From assembly GCA_019118725.1 (NCBI GenBank), contig DWYO01000313.1:1-12031 (forward strand): a DNA stretch of 12,031 nucleotides, given 5' to 3'. A model generated the notes under the pieces. It saw nothing but the letters and a program-made list of their open reading frames with translations, had not been told where the DNA came from and searched no databases. This document shows positions 6,763 to 12,031 of the stretch, piece after piece. Source of the stretch: Candidatus Parabacteroides intestinavium. Lineage in GTDB: Bacteria > Bacteroidota > Bacteroidia > Bacteroidales > Tannerellaceae. How positions within the stretch are numbered: the first letter of the stretch is position 1; each line of letters begins with the position of its first letter. The position numbers and the translations under genes were made by a program.

Positions 6763-7276
6763 CATTTCAAGTTGAAAAATTCACAAGTGGAGAGTTACTG
6801 CCTAAAGGTTATACCGAATGGCGTAAAAACATCATTGAGCTTATAGAAAAAGCGAAGTATCAAACCTCCTTACGAGTCAATGCCGACCTGCTTTCGTTGT
6901 ATTGGCGCATAGGATGCGACATCCTTGAAAAGCAGAAGCGCGAAGGATGGGGAGCGCAAGTGGTCAACCAATTATCACGGGATTTAATGCAACGCTTTCC
7001 TGATGACAGAGGATATTCCACACGCAACTTACGAGAAATGAAACGATTTGCAGAGTCCTATCCTGATTTTCCATTTGTGCAAGTGTCACTTGCCAAATTA
7101 CAAGGGAAAACAATTTGGCAAGCGGCACTTGCCAAATTAAAATCCCATGACGGATTCATTCAACACAACCTCTCGGCATCGCTCAGTACGAAACGGAGAA
7201 ACTCTTTGCTGATGTGGCATCAGCCTTGCCGCAAATTGATGAAATCGAAAACGAGTTGGAGAAGGACGAGGTATGA
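6759..7276 (+). pseudogene. DUF1016/YhcG-family gene with its nuclease domain deleted
   Basis: From ATG at 6759 the frame encodes a good DUF1016 N-terminal domain: VNADLLSLYWRIGCDIL, EGWGAQVVNQLSRDL and GYSTRNLREMKRFAESY (about residues 40-105), followed by the linker FVQVSLAKLQ and AALAKL. After about 7142 this frame loses family resemblance and runs on to a stop at 7289. In another frame, from about 7152, the sequence reads PLGIAQYE, ASALPQIDEIENELEKDEV and TGA at 7274-7276, which matches the C-terminal tail of the same family. So the middle, including the whole PD-(D/E)XK catalytic domain, is deleted, with a frame change at the junction. If translated it gives only the N-terminal domain with a foreign tail, possibly still able to bind partners but not a nuclease. 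It is a different homologue from the one at 1-754. Confidence 0.8.
7073..7138. repeat. Overlapping stem-loops in the second DUF1016 linker
   Basis: AATTTGGCAAG (7112-7122) pairs perfectly with CTTGCCAAATT at 7128-7138 across a 5-base loop CGGCA, and also with CTTGCCAAATT at 7089-7099 across 12 bases. A third arm, ATTTGTGCAAG at 7073-7083, pairs with 7089-7098 across the 5-base loop TGTCA with one bulged T. They encode FVQVSLAKL and AALAKL. The perfect one has the same loop and end bases as the stem at 401-429. Confidence 0.8.
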
Positions 7277-7283
7277 CAAAGTT

Positions 7284-7380
7284 AAATGATTAACCTGCGT
7301 CTAATGTCACCTCAACGCTTGCGGCTGCAAAGATACGTTGATTTGCGGATTTGCCTATAAAAACGAGCAGGAATATTCCG
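7284..7380. repeat. 97-bp direct repeat, copy 2 (transporter side)
   Basis: It matches 6441-6537 with one difference (G7365 versus A6522). The broken DUF1016 frame ends 6 bases inside this copy, at 7289. It also contains a second TATCTTTG box at 7335-7328 facing the minus strand. Confidence 0.97.
7328..7335 (-). promoter_or_regulatory. Duplicated queD-type -7 box facing the DUF1016 remnant
   Basis: TATCTTTG on the minus strand, identical to the queD box because it lies in repeat copy 2. No minus-strand gene follows before queD itself, so any transcript would run antisense through the cassette and possibly on into queD-queE. Confidence 0.3.
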
Positions 7381-7425
7381 GCAAAAATGTATCTGCCAGC
7401 ATTACGCATTCAGCGGAAAAAACTA

Positions 7426-7433
7426 TAATTTTG
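7426..7433 (+). promoter_or_regulatory. Candidate -7 box for the transporter-ogt operon
   Basis: TAATTTTG fits TAnnTTTG and lies 21 bases before the ATG at 7455, so the leader would be about 15 bases. The -33 region shows only a weak TT-rich match. Confidence 0.4.
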
Positions 7434-7454
7434 CAGCACAAAACAAAATATTAT

Positions 7455-8675
7455 ATGAACATAAAAACATTGATCAAAGGGCATCCGCAGATTTCGGAAG
7501 GGACGGCTTATGCCATTCTGTTCACAATAGGCACCTGCCATTTGTTGAACGACATGATACAATCCGTCATTCCGGCACTCTACCCACTTTTAAAAGACAG
7601 CTTCGGATTCTCTTTCGCCCAGATAGGCATCATCACATTAATATTCCAACTCACTTCCTCTATTTTTCAACCCTTCGTAGGGCTTTATGCCGACCGCCAT
7701 CCGCAGCCCTATTCCCTGTCGTTAGGGATGTGCTTTACGCTGGTCGGCTTGTTGGCACTCGCATTTGCCTTCAATTTTCTGCTCATTCTCTTAGCGGTAG
7801 CTTTGATAGGCTGCGGCTCTTCGGTATTCCATCCGGAAGCCTCGCGTGTAGCCCAGATGGCATCCGGCGGCAGGAAAAGCCTGGCTCAGTCTATCTTCCA
7901 AGTCGGAGGAAACGGAGGGAGTGCAATCGGCCCGTTGCTGGCCGCCCTGATTGTGATTCCTTACGGGCAACATGCCGTAGGATGGTTTGCCCTGGCAGCC
8001 CTGCTGGCCTCTCTCCTATTGGCACGTGTAGGTTATTGGTACAGTCTGATGCTCAATGACCTCAAGGCTCACCACCGCAAAAGAATCTTCGCACCTTGCA
8101 ATCTGCCCGGCAAAACCGTACGGATGGCTTTAGGCATACTGGTATTGATGATATTCTCAAAATACTTCTTCAATGCCTGCATGACCAGTTATTTTACCTT
8201 CTTCCTGATTGATAAATTCGGTCTGACCGTACAACAATCGCAATTCTGTCTTTTCGCCTACCTGGCGGCTTTTGCGGCCGGGACCCTCTTAGGAGGCTTC
8301 TTAGGCGATCGGTACGGACGGAAATATGTCATACTCTTTTCTATTCTCGGAGCAGCCCCTTTCACGCTTGTGATGCCCTACCTCAACCTGTTTTGGACTC
8401 TCGTAACTTCTGTAATTACAGGGCTGGTAATCGCATCCGCCTTTTCAGCCATTGTTGTATATGCCACCGACTTGAAACCCGATAAAGTGGGAATGATTGC
8501 CGGAATCTTCTTCGGATTGATGTTTGGCCTGGGAGGTATCGGGTCGGCATTCTTCGGATGGCTGGCCGACCAGACAAGCATTAACTTTATTTTCCAGGTC
8601 AGCACATGGCTGCCCTTATTAGGCGTTGTCGCCCTGTTCTTACCGGATATCCGGCCACAAAAAATCAAAGAATGA
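7455..8675 (+). CDS. Major facilitator transporter, fosmidomycin-resistance (Fsr) type
   Basis: With ATG at 7455 the product has 406 residues, the same length as E. coli Fsr. A longer frame back to 7338 would begin inside the 97-bp repeat and is unlikely. About twelve hydrophobic segments can be placed. The loop GCGSSVFHPEASRVA (about 118-132) is characteristic of the Fsr subfamily, as is FQVGGNGGSAIGP after it. GGFLGDRYGRK (about 280-290) is the MFS loop motif between helices of the second half. Family members export small drugs such as fosmidomycin by proton antiport in the inner membrane. The substrate here cannot be told from sequence. Its stop overlaps the next gene's start (ATGA at 8672-8675), so the two form an operon. 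Confidence 0.9.
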   Translation: MNIKTLIKGHPQISEGTAYAILFTIGTCHLLNDMIQSVIPALYPLLKDSFGFSFAQIGIITLIFQLTSSIFQPFVGLYADRHPQPYSLSLGMCFTLVGLLALAFAFNFLLILLAVALIGCGSSVFHPEASRVAQMASGGRKSLAQSIFQVGGNGGSAIGPLLAALIVIPYGQHAVGWFALAALLASLLLARVGYWYSLMLNDLKAHHRKRIFAPCNLPGKTVRMALGILVLMIFSKYFFNACMTSYFTFFLIDKFGLTVQQSQFCLFAYLAAFAAGTLLGGFLGDRYGRKYVILFSILGAAPFTLVMPYLNLFWTLVTSVITGLVIASAFSAIVVYATDLKPDKVGMIAGIFFGLMFGLGGIGSAFFGWLADQTSINFIFQVSTWLPLLGVVALFLPDIRPQKIKE

Positions 8676-9199
8676 AAAACATCAAAAAAATGAAAAACAG
8701 AATCCAAATACAGCATTATTTATCGCCATGCGGAGAGTTGCTTCTCGGCTCTTTGGGCGAAAAACTTTGTCTCTGTAACTGGACAAAGGAAAAACATCCG
8801 GGACGTGTGGACAAACGTCTGCAAACCCTTCTAAAAGCCGAATACGAGGAACGGGGATCGGATATCACCCAGGAAGCTGCCCGCCAGCTGGATGAATATT
8901 TCCGCCACAAACGGCAACAATTCACCCTACCCCTCCTATTTGCCGGAACAGAATTTCAGCAATCCGTCTGGCAGCAATTACTGGAAATCCCTTACGGACA
9001 AACTATTTCCTATGGTGAAATGGCCCAACGGCTGGGCATGCCGAAAGCGGTACGGGCTGTGGCCAATGCCAACGGAGCCAATGCCATCTCCCTCTTTGCC
9101 CCTTGCCACCGGGTCATCGGGAGCGACGGCTCCCTCACCGGATTTGGCGGAGGCATTGACGCAAAACGTTTTTTGCTGGAACTGGAAAGCGGTAAATAA
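8672..9199 (+). CDS. ogt: Methylated-DNA-protein-cysteine methyltransferase
   Basis: This suicide repair protein takes the alkyl group from O6-alkylguanine (and O4-alkylthymine) onto its own cysteine. ATG at 8672 overlaps the transporter stop by four bases and gives 175 residues. A second ATG at 8690 follows a near repeat (ATGAAAAACA twice), so either could be used. The N-terminal domain (about 11-90) is followed by the conserved C-terminal domain: FQQSVWQQLLEIPYGQTISY (95-114), the helix-turn-helix with R128 as the arginine finger, the active site PCHRVI with C145, and GSLTGFGGG. All key residues are present, so it is likely active. Ada versus Ogt naming is open; there is no Ada N-terminal domain. 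Confidence 0.95.
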   Translation: MKNIKKMKNRIQIQHYLSPCGELLLGSLGEKLCLCNWTKEKHPGRVDKRLQTLLKAEYEERGSDITQEAARQLDEYFRHKRQQFTLPLLFAGTEFQQSVWQQLLEIPYGQTISYGEMAQRLGMPKAVRAVANANGANAISLFAPCHRVIGSDGSLTGFGGGIDAKRFLLELESGK

Positions 9200-9238
9200 A
9201 AAGGTAAACCTTGTTAAACTTATAAAACACCATCTTTC

Positions 9239-10417
9239 TTATTTCTTCACCCCCATCCAGGTCCATTTATGCCAGATTGACTCCAACGGTCCTTGCTTAT
9301 GTCCGGACAGCCACCATTTGCAAAATGCTATTTGCAACAGGAATGTAAAGAACCCGATCAGCAGACTGACCGTATATCCGCAATAAGGCGCAAGATACAG
9401 AGCAAAAGGGAAATAAATGATTGCTCCTATAAGCGATTGCGTAATGTAATTGGTAAGGCTCATCTTCCCATACCAACGAAGAGGACTGGCTACCCGGACA
9501 AACCTTTTATGCTGATACAATAATACGAATGAAGAAATCAGAACCAGCGTAAAGGCCAGCTTTTGCCACATATCGAATGCGGTTCCTACGGTCTGCTGTA
9601 TAAGTTCCGGATTATCCCCTACGATAATCTCTTTCCAGGTATATAAGGGAGCAAAAGCAATAGCCGAGACTATCAGCACCTTGACCCACAGACGAAGATT
9701 CCGTTCTGTACTGACAAACAATTGCTTGCGCCCTATGTAAAATCCCAAAAGGAACAATCCTGCAGTTTGCAAGAAACGCCCGGCATTCACCGCCCACAAC
9801 AAACTGGCTTTCTGCCCTAAAGTGATGTTACACCAAATAAAGTCCAAAAAATCACCTGATTGGGTATGTTTGGCTACTTCAGCGTACATGGCACCTACGT
9901 TCAAGTCCGGCAACTGATGCGACGGATTGACCAGACTACTGATATAATGGTACCATTCCACGGGTTGCAAGAGGAACAAAACCGAAGCACACAAAACAGC
10001 CTTGTCACTCCAATTGCGGGTCAAAAAGAGAATGATCCCCACGACAGCAAACAGCAGCAATACATCGCCCGCAGGGAAGAACGCGGCATTCAACGTGGCA
10101 AAGCCCACCAACAGCACCAAACGCCATAAGAAACGGTACCCGAAATCTTTCCCTATCCTTTTCTGATTGTTCGTCTGAATATAAAATGTAAATCCGAATA
10201 AAAGGGCGAAAATGGCATACGCTTTCCCGGCAAAAAGACTGAAAACACCCGTAAATAGACCTTCATCCAGAACACTCAACCAAGCCGGAGAATCGGTCGG
10301 ATAGACCGGGAATATAAAATGTTCCAAATTATGAACCAAAATAATAGCCATCACAGCAAAGCCTCGCAAAGCATCCACCACCTCTATACGAGGATTTTTA
10401 GCAATAGGTTGTTCCAT
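9239..10417 (-). CDS. DUF418 (YeiB-like) membrane protein
   Basis: This 392-residue integral membrane protein has about ten hydrophobic segments. The N-terminus RIEVVDALRGFAVMAIILVH is the signature of YeiB-type proteins, related to acyltransferase-like membrane proteins. The C-terminal DUF418 domain carries RWYGKMSLTNYITQSLIGAI and ends with GPLESIWHKWTW, both typical. Its biochemical role is not established in the family. ATG at 10417 follows a short leader with a -7 box at 10468-10461. It is convergent with ogt, with only 39 bases between stops and a weak AAGGT/ACCTT stem there that is not a convincing terminator. Confidence 0.93.
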   Translation of the reverse strand: MEQPIAKNPRIEVVDALRGFAVMAIILVHNLEHFIFPVYPTDSPAWLSVLDEGLFTGVFSLFAGKAYAIFALLFGFTFYIQTNNQKRIGKDFGYRFLWRLVLLVGFATLNAAFFPAGDVLLLFAVVGIILFLTRNWSDKAVLCASVLFLLQPVEWYHYISSLVNPSHQLPDLNVGAMYAEVAKHTQSGDFLDFIWCNITLGQKASLLWAVNAGRFLQTAGLFLLGFYIGRKQLFVSTERNLRLWVKVLIVSAIAFAPLYTWKEIIVGDNPELIQQTVGTAFDMWQKLAFTLVLISSFVLLYQHKRFVRVASPLRWYGKMSLTNYITQSLIGAIIYFPFALYLAPYCGYTVSLLIGFFTFLLQIAFCKWWLSGHKQGPLESIWHKWTWMGVKK

Positions 10418-10460
10418 AGCATTTTTTCAATCAAAGTCTGTTTATTTGTCAATTATCCAG

Positions 10461-10468
10461 CAAATATA
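10461..10468 (-). promoter_or_regulatory. Bacteroidetes -7 box for the DUF418 gene
   Basis: TATATTTG on the minus strand, a perfect TAnnTTTG match, 44 bases before ATG 10417. No clear -33 element is seen. It lies in the divergent gap with the GNAT gene. Confidence 0.5.
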
Positions 10469-10488
10469 AAGTTTTTCAGCCAATTTCT

Positions 10489-10992
10489 ATGAAAGATAAA
10501 CTATTTTGTAGGAATTTTGATATTCCAGCCAGATGGTTCCAAGAAAAATGGGAAATACCCTTAGAGGAGTATCTGACAAGCATCGATGAAAGTATCAAAG
10601 GAACTGTAGCTGTCCCTCAATGGTACATAATAATGGAAGGGAAACAGATAATTGCCGGAGCCGGTGTGATAGAAAACGACTTCCACGACCGCAAAGACCT
10701 GACTCCGAATATTTGTGCTTTACATGTGGAACCGGAACGACGTTGCCGTGGCATTGCCGGACATCTGTTGGAGCATATCTGCAAGGATATGGCAGCGAAA
10801 GGCATCAGCCTCCTCTACCTCATCACGGAGCACACCTCGTTTTACGAACATTATGGCTGGGAATACCTGTGTATGGTAAAAGGCGATGACGGGGAACAGA
10901 TGCGGATGTACAAAAATTACTGCGCTGTTCAGGAAATTTGCCATTCCCGGAGTGGTCGGGCTGTTGTTTATCGGCTTGCAACCGATGATTGA
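10489..10992 (+). CDS. GNAT acetyltransferase with a replaced C-terminal tail
   Basis: The 167-residue frame starts at ATG 10489. Residues 50-140 show the GNAT fold: beta strands WYIIMEGKQIIAGAGVIEND and ICALHVEPERRCRGIAGHLL, the latter with the acetyl-CoA pyrophosphate loop R-x-x-G-I-A, then LITEHTSFYEHYGWEYL. Close relatives usually end a few residues after the MRMY motif. Here, after about residue 143, the frame continues for some 24 residues (ending RLATDD) that are an out-of-frame reading of MATE-transporter DNA. So the last native residues and stop were replaced by a fusion. The catalytic fold should be intact; the acetylated substrate is unknown. Confidence 0.8.
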   Translation: MKDKLFCRNFDIPARWFQEKWEIPLEEYLTSIDESIKGTVAVPQWYIIMEGKQIIAGAGVIENDFHDRKDLTPNICALHVEPERRCRGIAGHLLEHICKDMAAKGISLLYLITEHTSFYEHYGWEYLCMVKGDDGEQMRMYKNYCAVQEICHSRSGRAVVYRLATDD

Positions 10993-11110
10993 CGGCGCGG
11001 TGTTGGGAAACTTTGTCGGTACGGAGGCATTGGCAAGCATAAATATCTTTGTCCCGATATATACGTTCATGAGTGCGTTGGCTGTCGTTGTGGGCGTGGG
11101 TTGCCAGGCG
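10913..11110 (+). pseudogene. N-terminal fragment of a MATE-family efflux transporter
   Basis: In the frame of 10886-11140 the sequence reads KITALFRKFAIPGVVGLLFI, GLQPMIDGAVLGNFVGTEAL and on to VVVGVGCQA, the first two membrane helices of a MATE antiporter (PxxDGxxLGxxxGxxALA is typical). The native start is missing at the left junction and the similarity stops at about 11110, so roughly 65 of some 440 residues remain. It overlaps the extended tail of the GNAT gene in a different frame. It is not functional. Confidence 0.8.
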
Positions 11111-11111
11111 A

Positions 11112-11429
11112 GTCGGCGGCGTTGTGCTGACCATCGATAAGGAAACCCATCGCAACAAAATGGACCTGTTCTACATCTATCCGGATTGCCACAGCCGTGG
11201 ACTTGGGTATGCCGTTTGGAAACAGATTGAAAGCATGTATCCCGAAACAAAGGTGTGGGAATTGGTAACGCCTTGTTTCGAGAAACGGAACATCCATTTC
11301 TATGTCAACAAATGCGGATTCCACATTGTCGAATACTTCAACGCTCACCACAAGGCCCCGGACTATCCTGACAGCGGATATGAATACCGGGCGGAATGCT
11401 TCAGGTTTGAAAAGCAGATGAAGCAATAG
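11112..11429 (+). pseudogene. C-terminal part of a second GNAT acetyltransferase
   Basis: From about 11112 the frame reads VGGVVLTIDKETHR, then LFYIYPDCHSRGLGYAVW with the acetyl-CoA loop R-G-L-G, then FEKRNIHFYVNKCGFHIVEY and a stop at 11427-11429. This is about the last two thirds of a GNAT domain. The N-terminus is lost and the frame continues upstream only through MATE DNA read in another frame, with a GTG at 11073 as the sole start. It is in a different frame from both the first GNAT gene and the MATE fragment. Most likely a remnant, though a fused product from the GTG cannot be excluded. Confidence 0.75.
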
Positions 11430-11430
11430 C

Positions 11431-11592
11431 AAACGGGAACAGCGCATAGACTTCGTAGTTGTTCAGGCTGTTCCTGACAGGCGACACGTCTGCATACTCT
11501 ATCACGGTGACCAGTGGATACTGGTCAACATGCCCAACGTAGACATTGTAGTCGTAGACGGTCTTTGCGTTTAGAATCTTAGGCATACTCAT
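11431..11592 (-). pseudogene. N-terminal fragment of an AraC-family regulator
   Basis: From ATG at 11592 the frame reads MSMPKILNAKTVYDYNVYVG, HVDQYPLVTVIEYADVSPVR and NNYEVYALF, matching the start of the sensing domain of Bacteroidetes AraC-type regulators (Y-N-x-Y-x-G...HPLV-x-V-I). Similarity ends at about residue 52-53 (11434-11439). The frame then runs antisense into the second GNAT gene and stops at 11401. No DNA-binding domain remains. It lies 36 bases downstream of the stop of another AraC gene on the same strand, so it is the first piece of a former tandem AraC gene. Confidence 0.7.
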
Positions 11593-11628
11593 CGTCAATC
11601 TTTTGCGAAATATTCAGGTACTCAACTA

Positions 11629-12031
11629 TTAAGATGATTGAATGCCCCGATATTCCCCCGGCGTTTTCCCGACTTTTTTCTTGAACAGCCGGCTGAAATA
11701 AGGCAGGTATTGAAACCCTAATTCTTCTGCCACTTGCCCGATACTCTTTGAGGTGTCAAGCAAGCGGTCTTTGGCAATGGCAATAACCGTATCTTGGATG
11801 TATTCCTGCGCGGACTTTCCGCACTCTTTCTTTATCAGGTCGCCGAAGTAGTTGGGCGAAAGGCAAAGCTCAGAAGCAAAATACTTGACCGTAGGCAAGC
11901 CGGACTGCATTGGCTGACGGGAGTTGAAATAATCGTGCAACAGTTTCTCGAAACGGGTCAGCAGGTCGGTATTGACTTTTTTACGGGTAATGAACTGGCG
12001 TTCGTAGAAGCGTGTGCAATAGTCCAGCAGC
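11629..12031 (-). CDS. AraC-family transcriptional regulator, 5' part outside window
   Basis: The last 134 codons are present; the frame is open at the right edge. It contains the two helix-turn-helix motifs of the AraC/XylS DNA-binding domain: TVKYFASELCLSPNYFGDLI, then SIGQVAEELGFQYLPYFSRL followed by FKKKVGKTPGEYR, the conserved closing motif. The stop TAA is at 11629-11631. The N-terminal sensing domain and promoter lie to the right of the window, so the signal and targets are unknown. It is intact as far as seen, in contrast to the fragments downstream of it. Confidence 0.92.
   Translation of the reverse strand, partial: LLDYCTRFYERQFITRKKVNTDLLTRFEKLLHDYFNSRQPMQSGLPTVKYFASELCLSPNYFGDLIKKECGKSAQEYIQDTVIAIAKDRLLDTSKSIGQVAEELGFQYLPYFSRLFKKKVGKTPGEYRGIQSS

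Larger units (their letters stand above)
6538..7283. mobile_element. Cassette between 97-bp repeats carrying a DUF1016 remnant
   Basis: The 746-bp segment between the repeat copies has its own promoter, a 30-codon ORF and a broken DUF1016 gene, all on the plus strand. It carries no transposase or integrase and no terminal inverted repeats. Near its left end are a 6-bp stem TGCAAC/GTTGCA at 6539-6556, the palindrome ACACGTGT at 6565-6572, and GAACAGGAA twice (6557-6565 and 6576-6584). How it entered is unknown. The flanking repeat is too long for a normal target-site duplication, so recombination between duplicated segments is more likely. Confidence 0.4.

Noticed and set aside
6441..7380. Insertion sequence with target-site duplication
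   Set aside because: The 97-base repeats are much longer than any normal target duplication, and no transposase or terminal inverted repeats are present.
7338..7454. Longer N-terminus of the transporter
   Set aside because: The extension starts inside the duplicated repeat, crosses the likely promoter at 7426-7433, and lacks family similarity; ATG 7455 gives the normal length.
9200..9238. Bidirectional terminator between ogt and the DUF418 gene
   Set aside because: The only stem is AAGGT/ACCTT with a two-base loop and no clear T run, too weak to call.
10720..11250. Minus-strand 176-codon frame across the GNAT/MATE mosaic
   Set aside because: It is the shadow of three plus-strand gene pieces and shows no family resemblance.

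Overview
The window looks like chromosomal DNA of a Bacteroidales bacterium, most likely Bacteroides or a close relative. The support is moderate AT richness, short 5' leaders with weak ribosome binding sites, several perfect or near-perfect Bacteroidetes -7 boxes (TAnnTTTG), and gene families typical of that group (DUF1016/YhcG nucleases next to type I restriction genes, AraC regulators, a DUF418 protein). No genus-specific marker was identified, so the genus is inference.

Left part (1-5170, minus strand): a type I restriction-modification operon read right to left. It holds a promoter, a small XRE-family helix-turn-helix regulator broken by a one-base slip in an A7 tract, hsdR (family B-like), hsdM, and a DUF1016/YhcG-family gene that starts 4 bases after hsdM and leaves the window at base 1. 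No specificity subunit (hsdS) is visible; it presumably lies beyond the left edge. Bases 5170-5555 hold no gene that I recognise.

Middle (5556-6417, minus strand): queD and queE overlap and encode two enzymes on the route to preQ0 and queuosine. Between queD and the next plus-strand gene lies an 843-bp unit: a small cassette with its own promoter, a 30-codon ORF and a second DUF1016 gene that has lost its nuclease domain. The cassette is bracketed by two 97-bp direct repeats that differ at one base. The repeat carries the queD -7 box, so the second copy points a promoter antisense into the cassette. Both DUF1016 genes carry stem-loops with AATTTG/CAAATT ends in their inter-domain linkers; two near-perfect ones share the same 5-base loop.

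Right-middle (7455-10417): an Fsr-like major facilitator transporter overlaps an O6-alkylguanine-DNA methyltransferase by ATGA (plus strand), and a convergent DUF418 membrane protein lies on the minus strand.

Right end (10489-12031): a GNAT acetyltransferase with a replaced C-terminal tail runs straight into an N-terminal scrap of a MATE transporter. This is joined to the C-terminal part of a second GNAT protein, which abuts tail-to-tail an N-terminal scrap of an AraC regulator. Next to it is the 3' part of an apparently intact AraC-family gene that leaves the window on the right. This reads as a scar of several clean deletions or recombinations rather than gradual decay.
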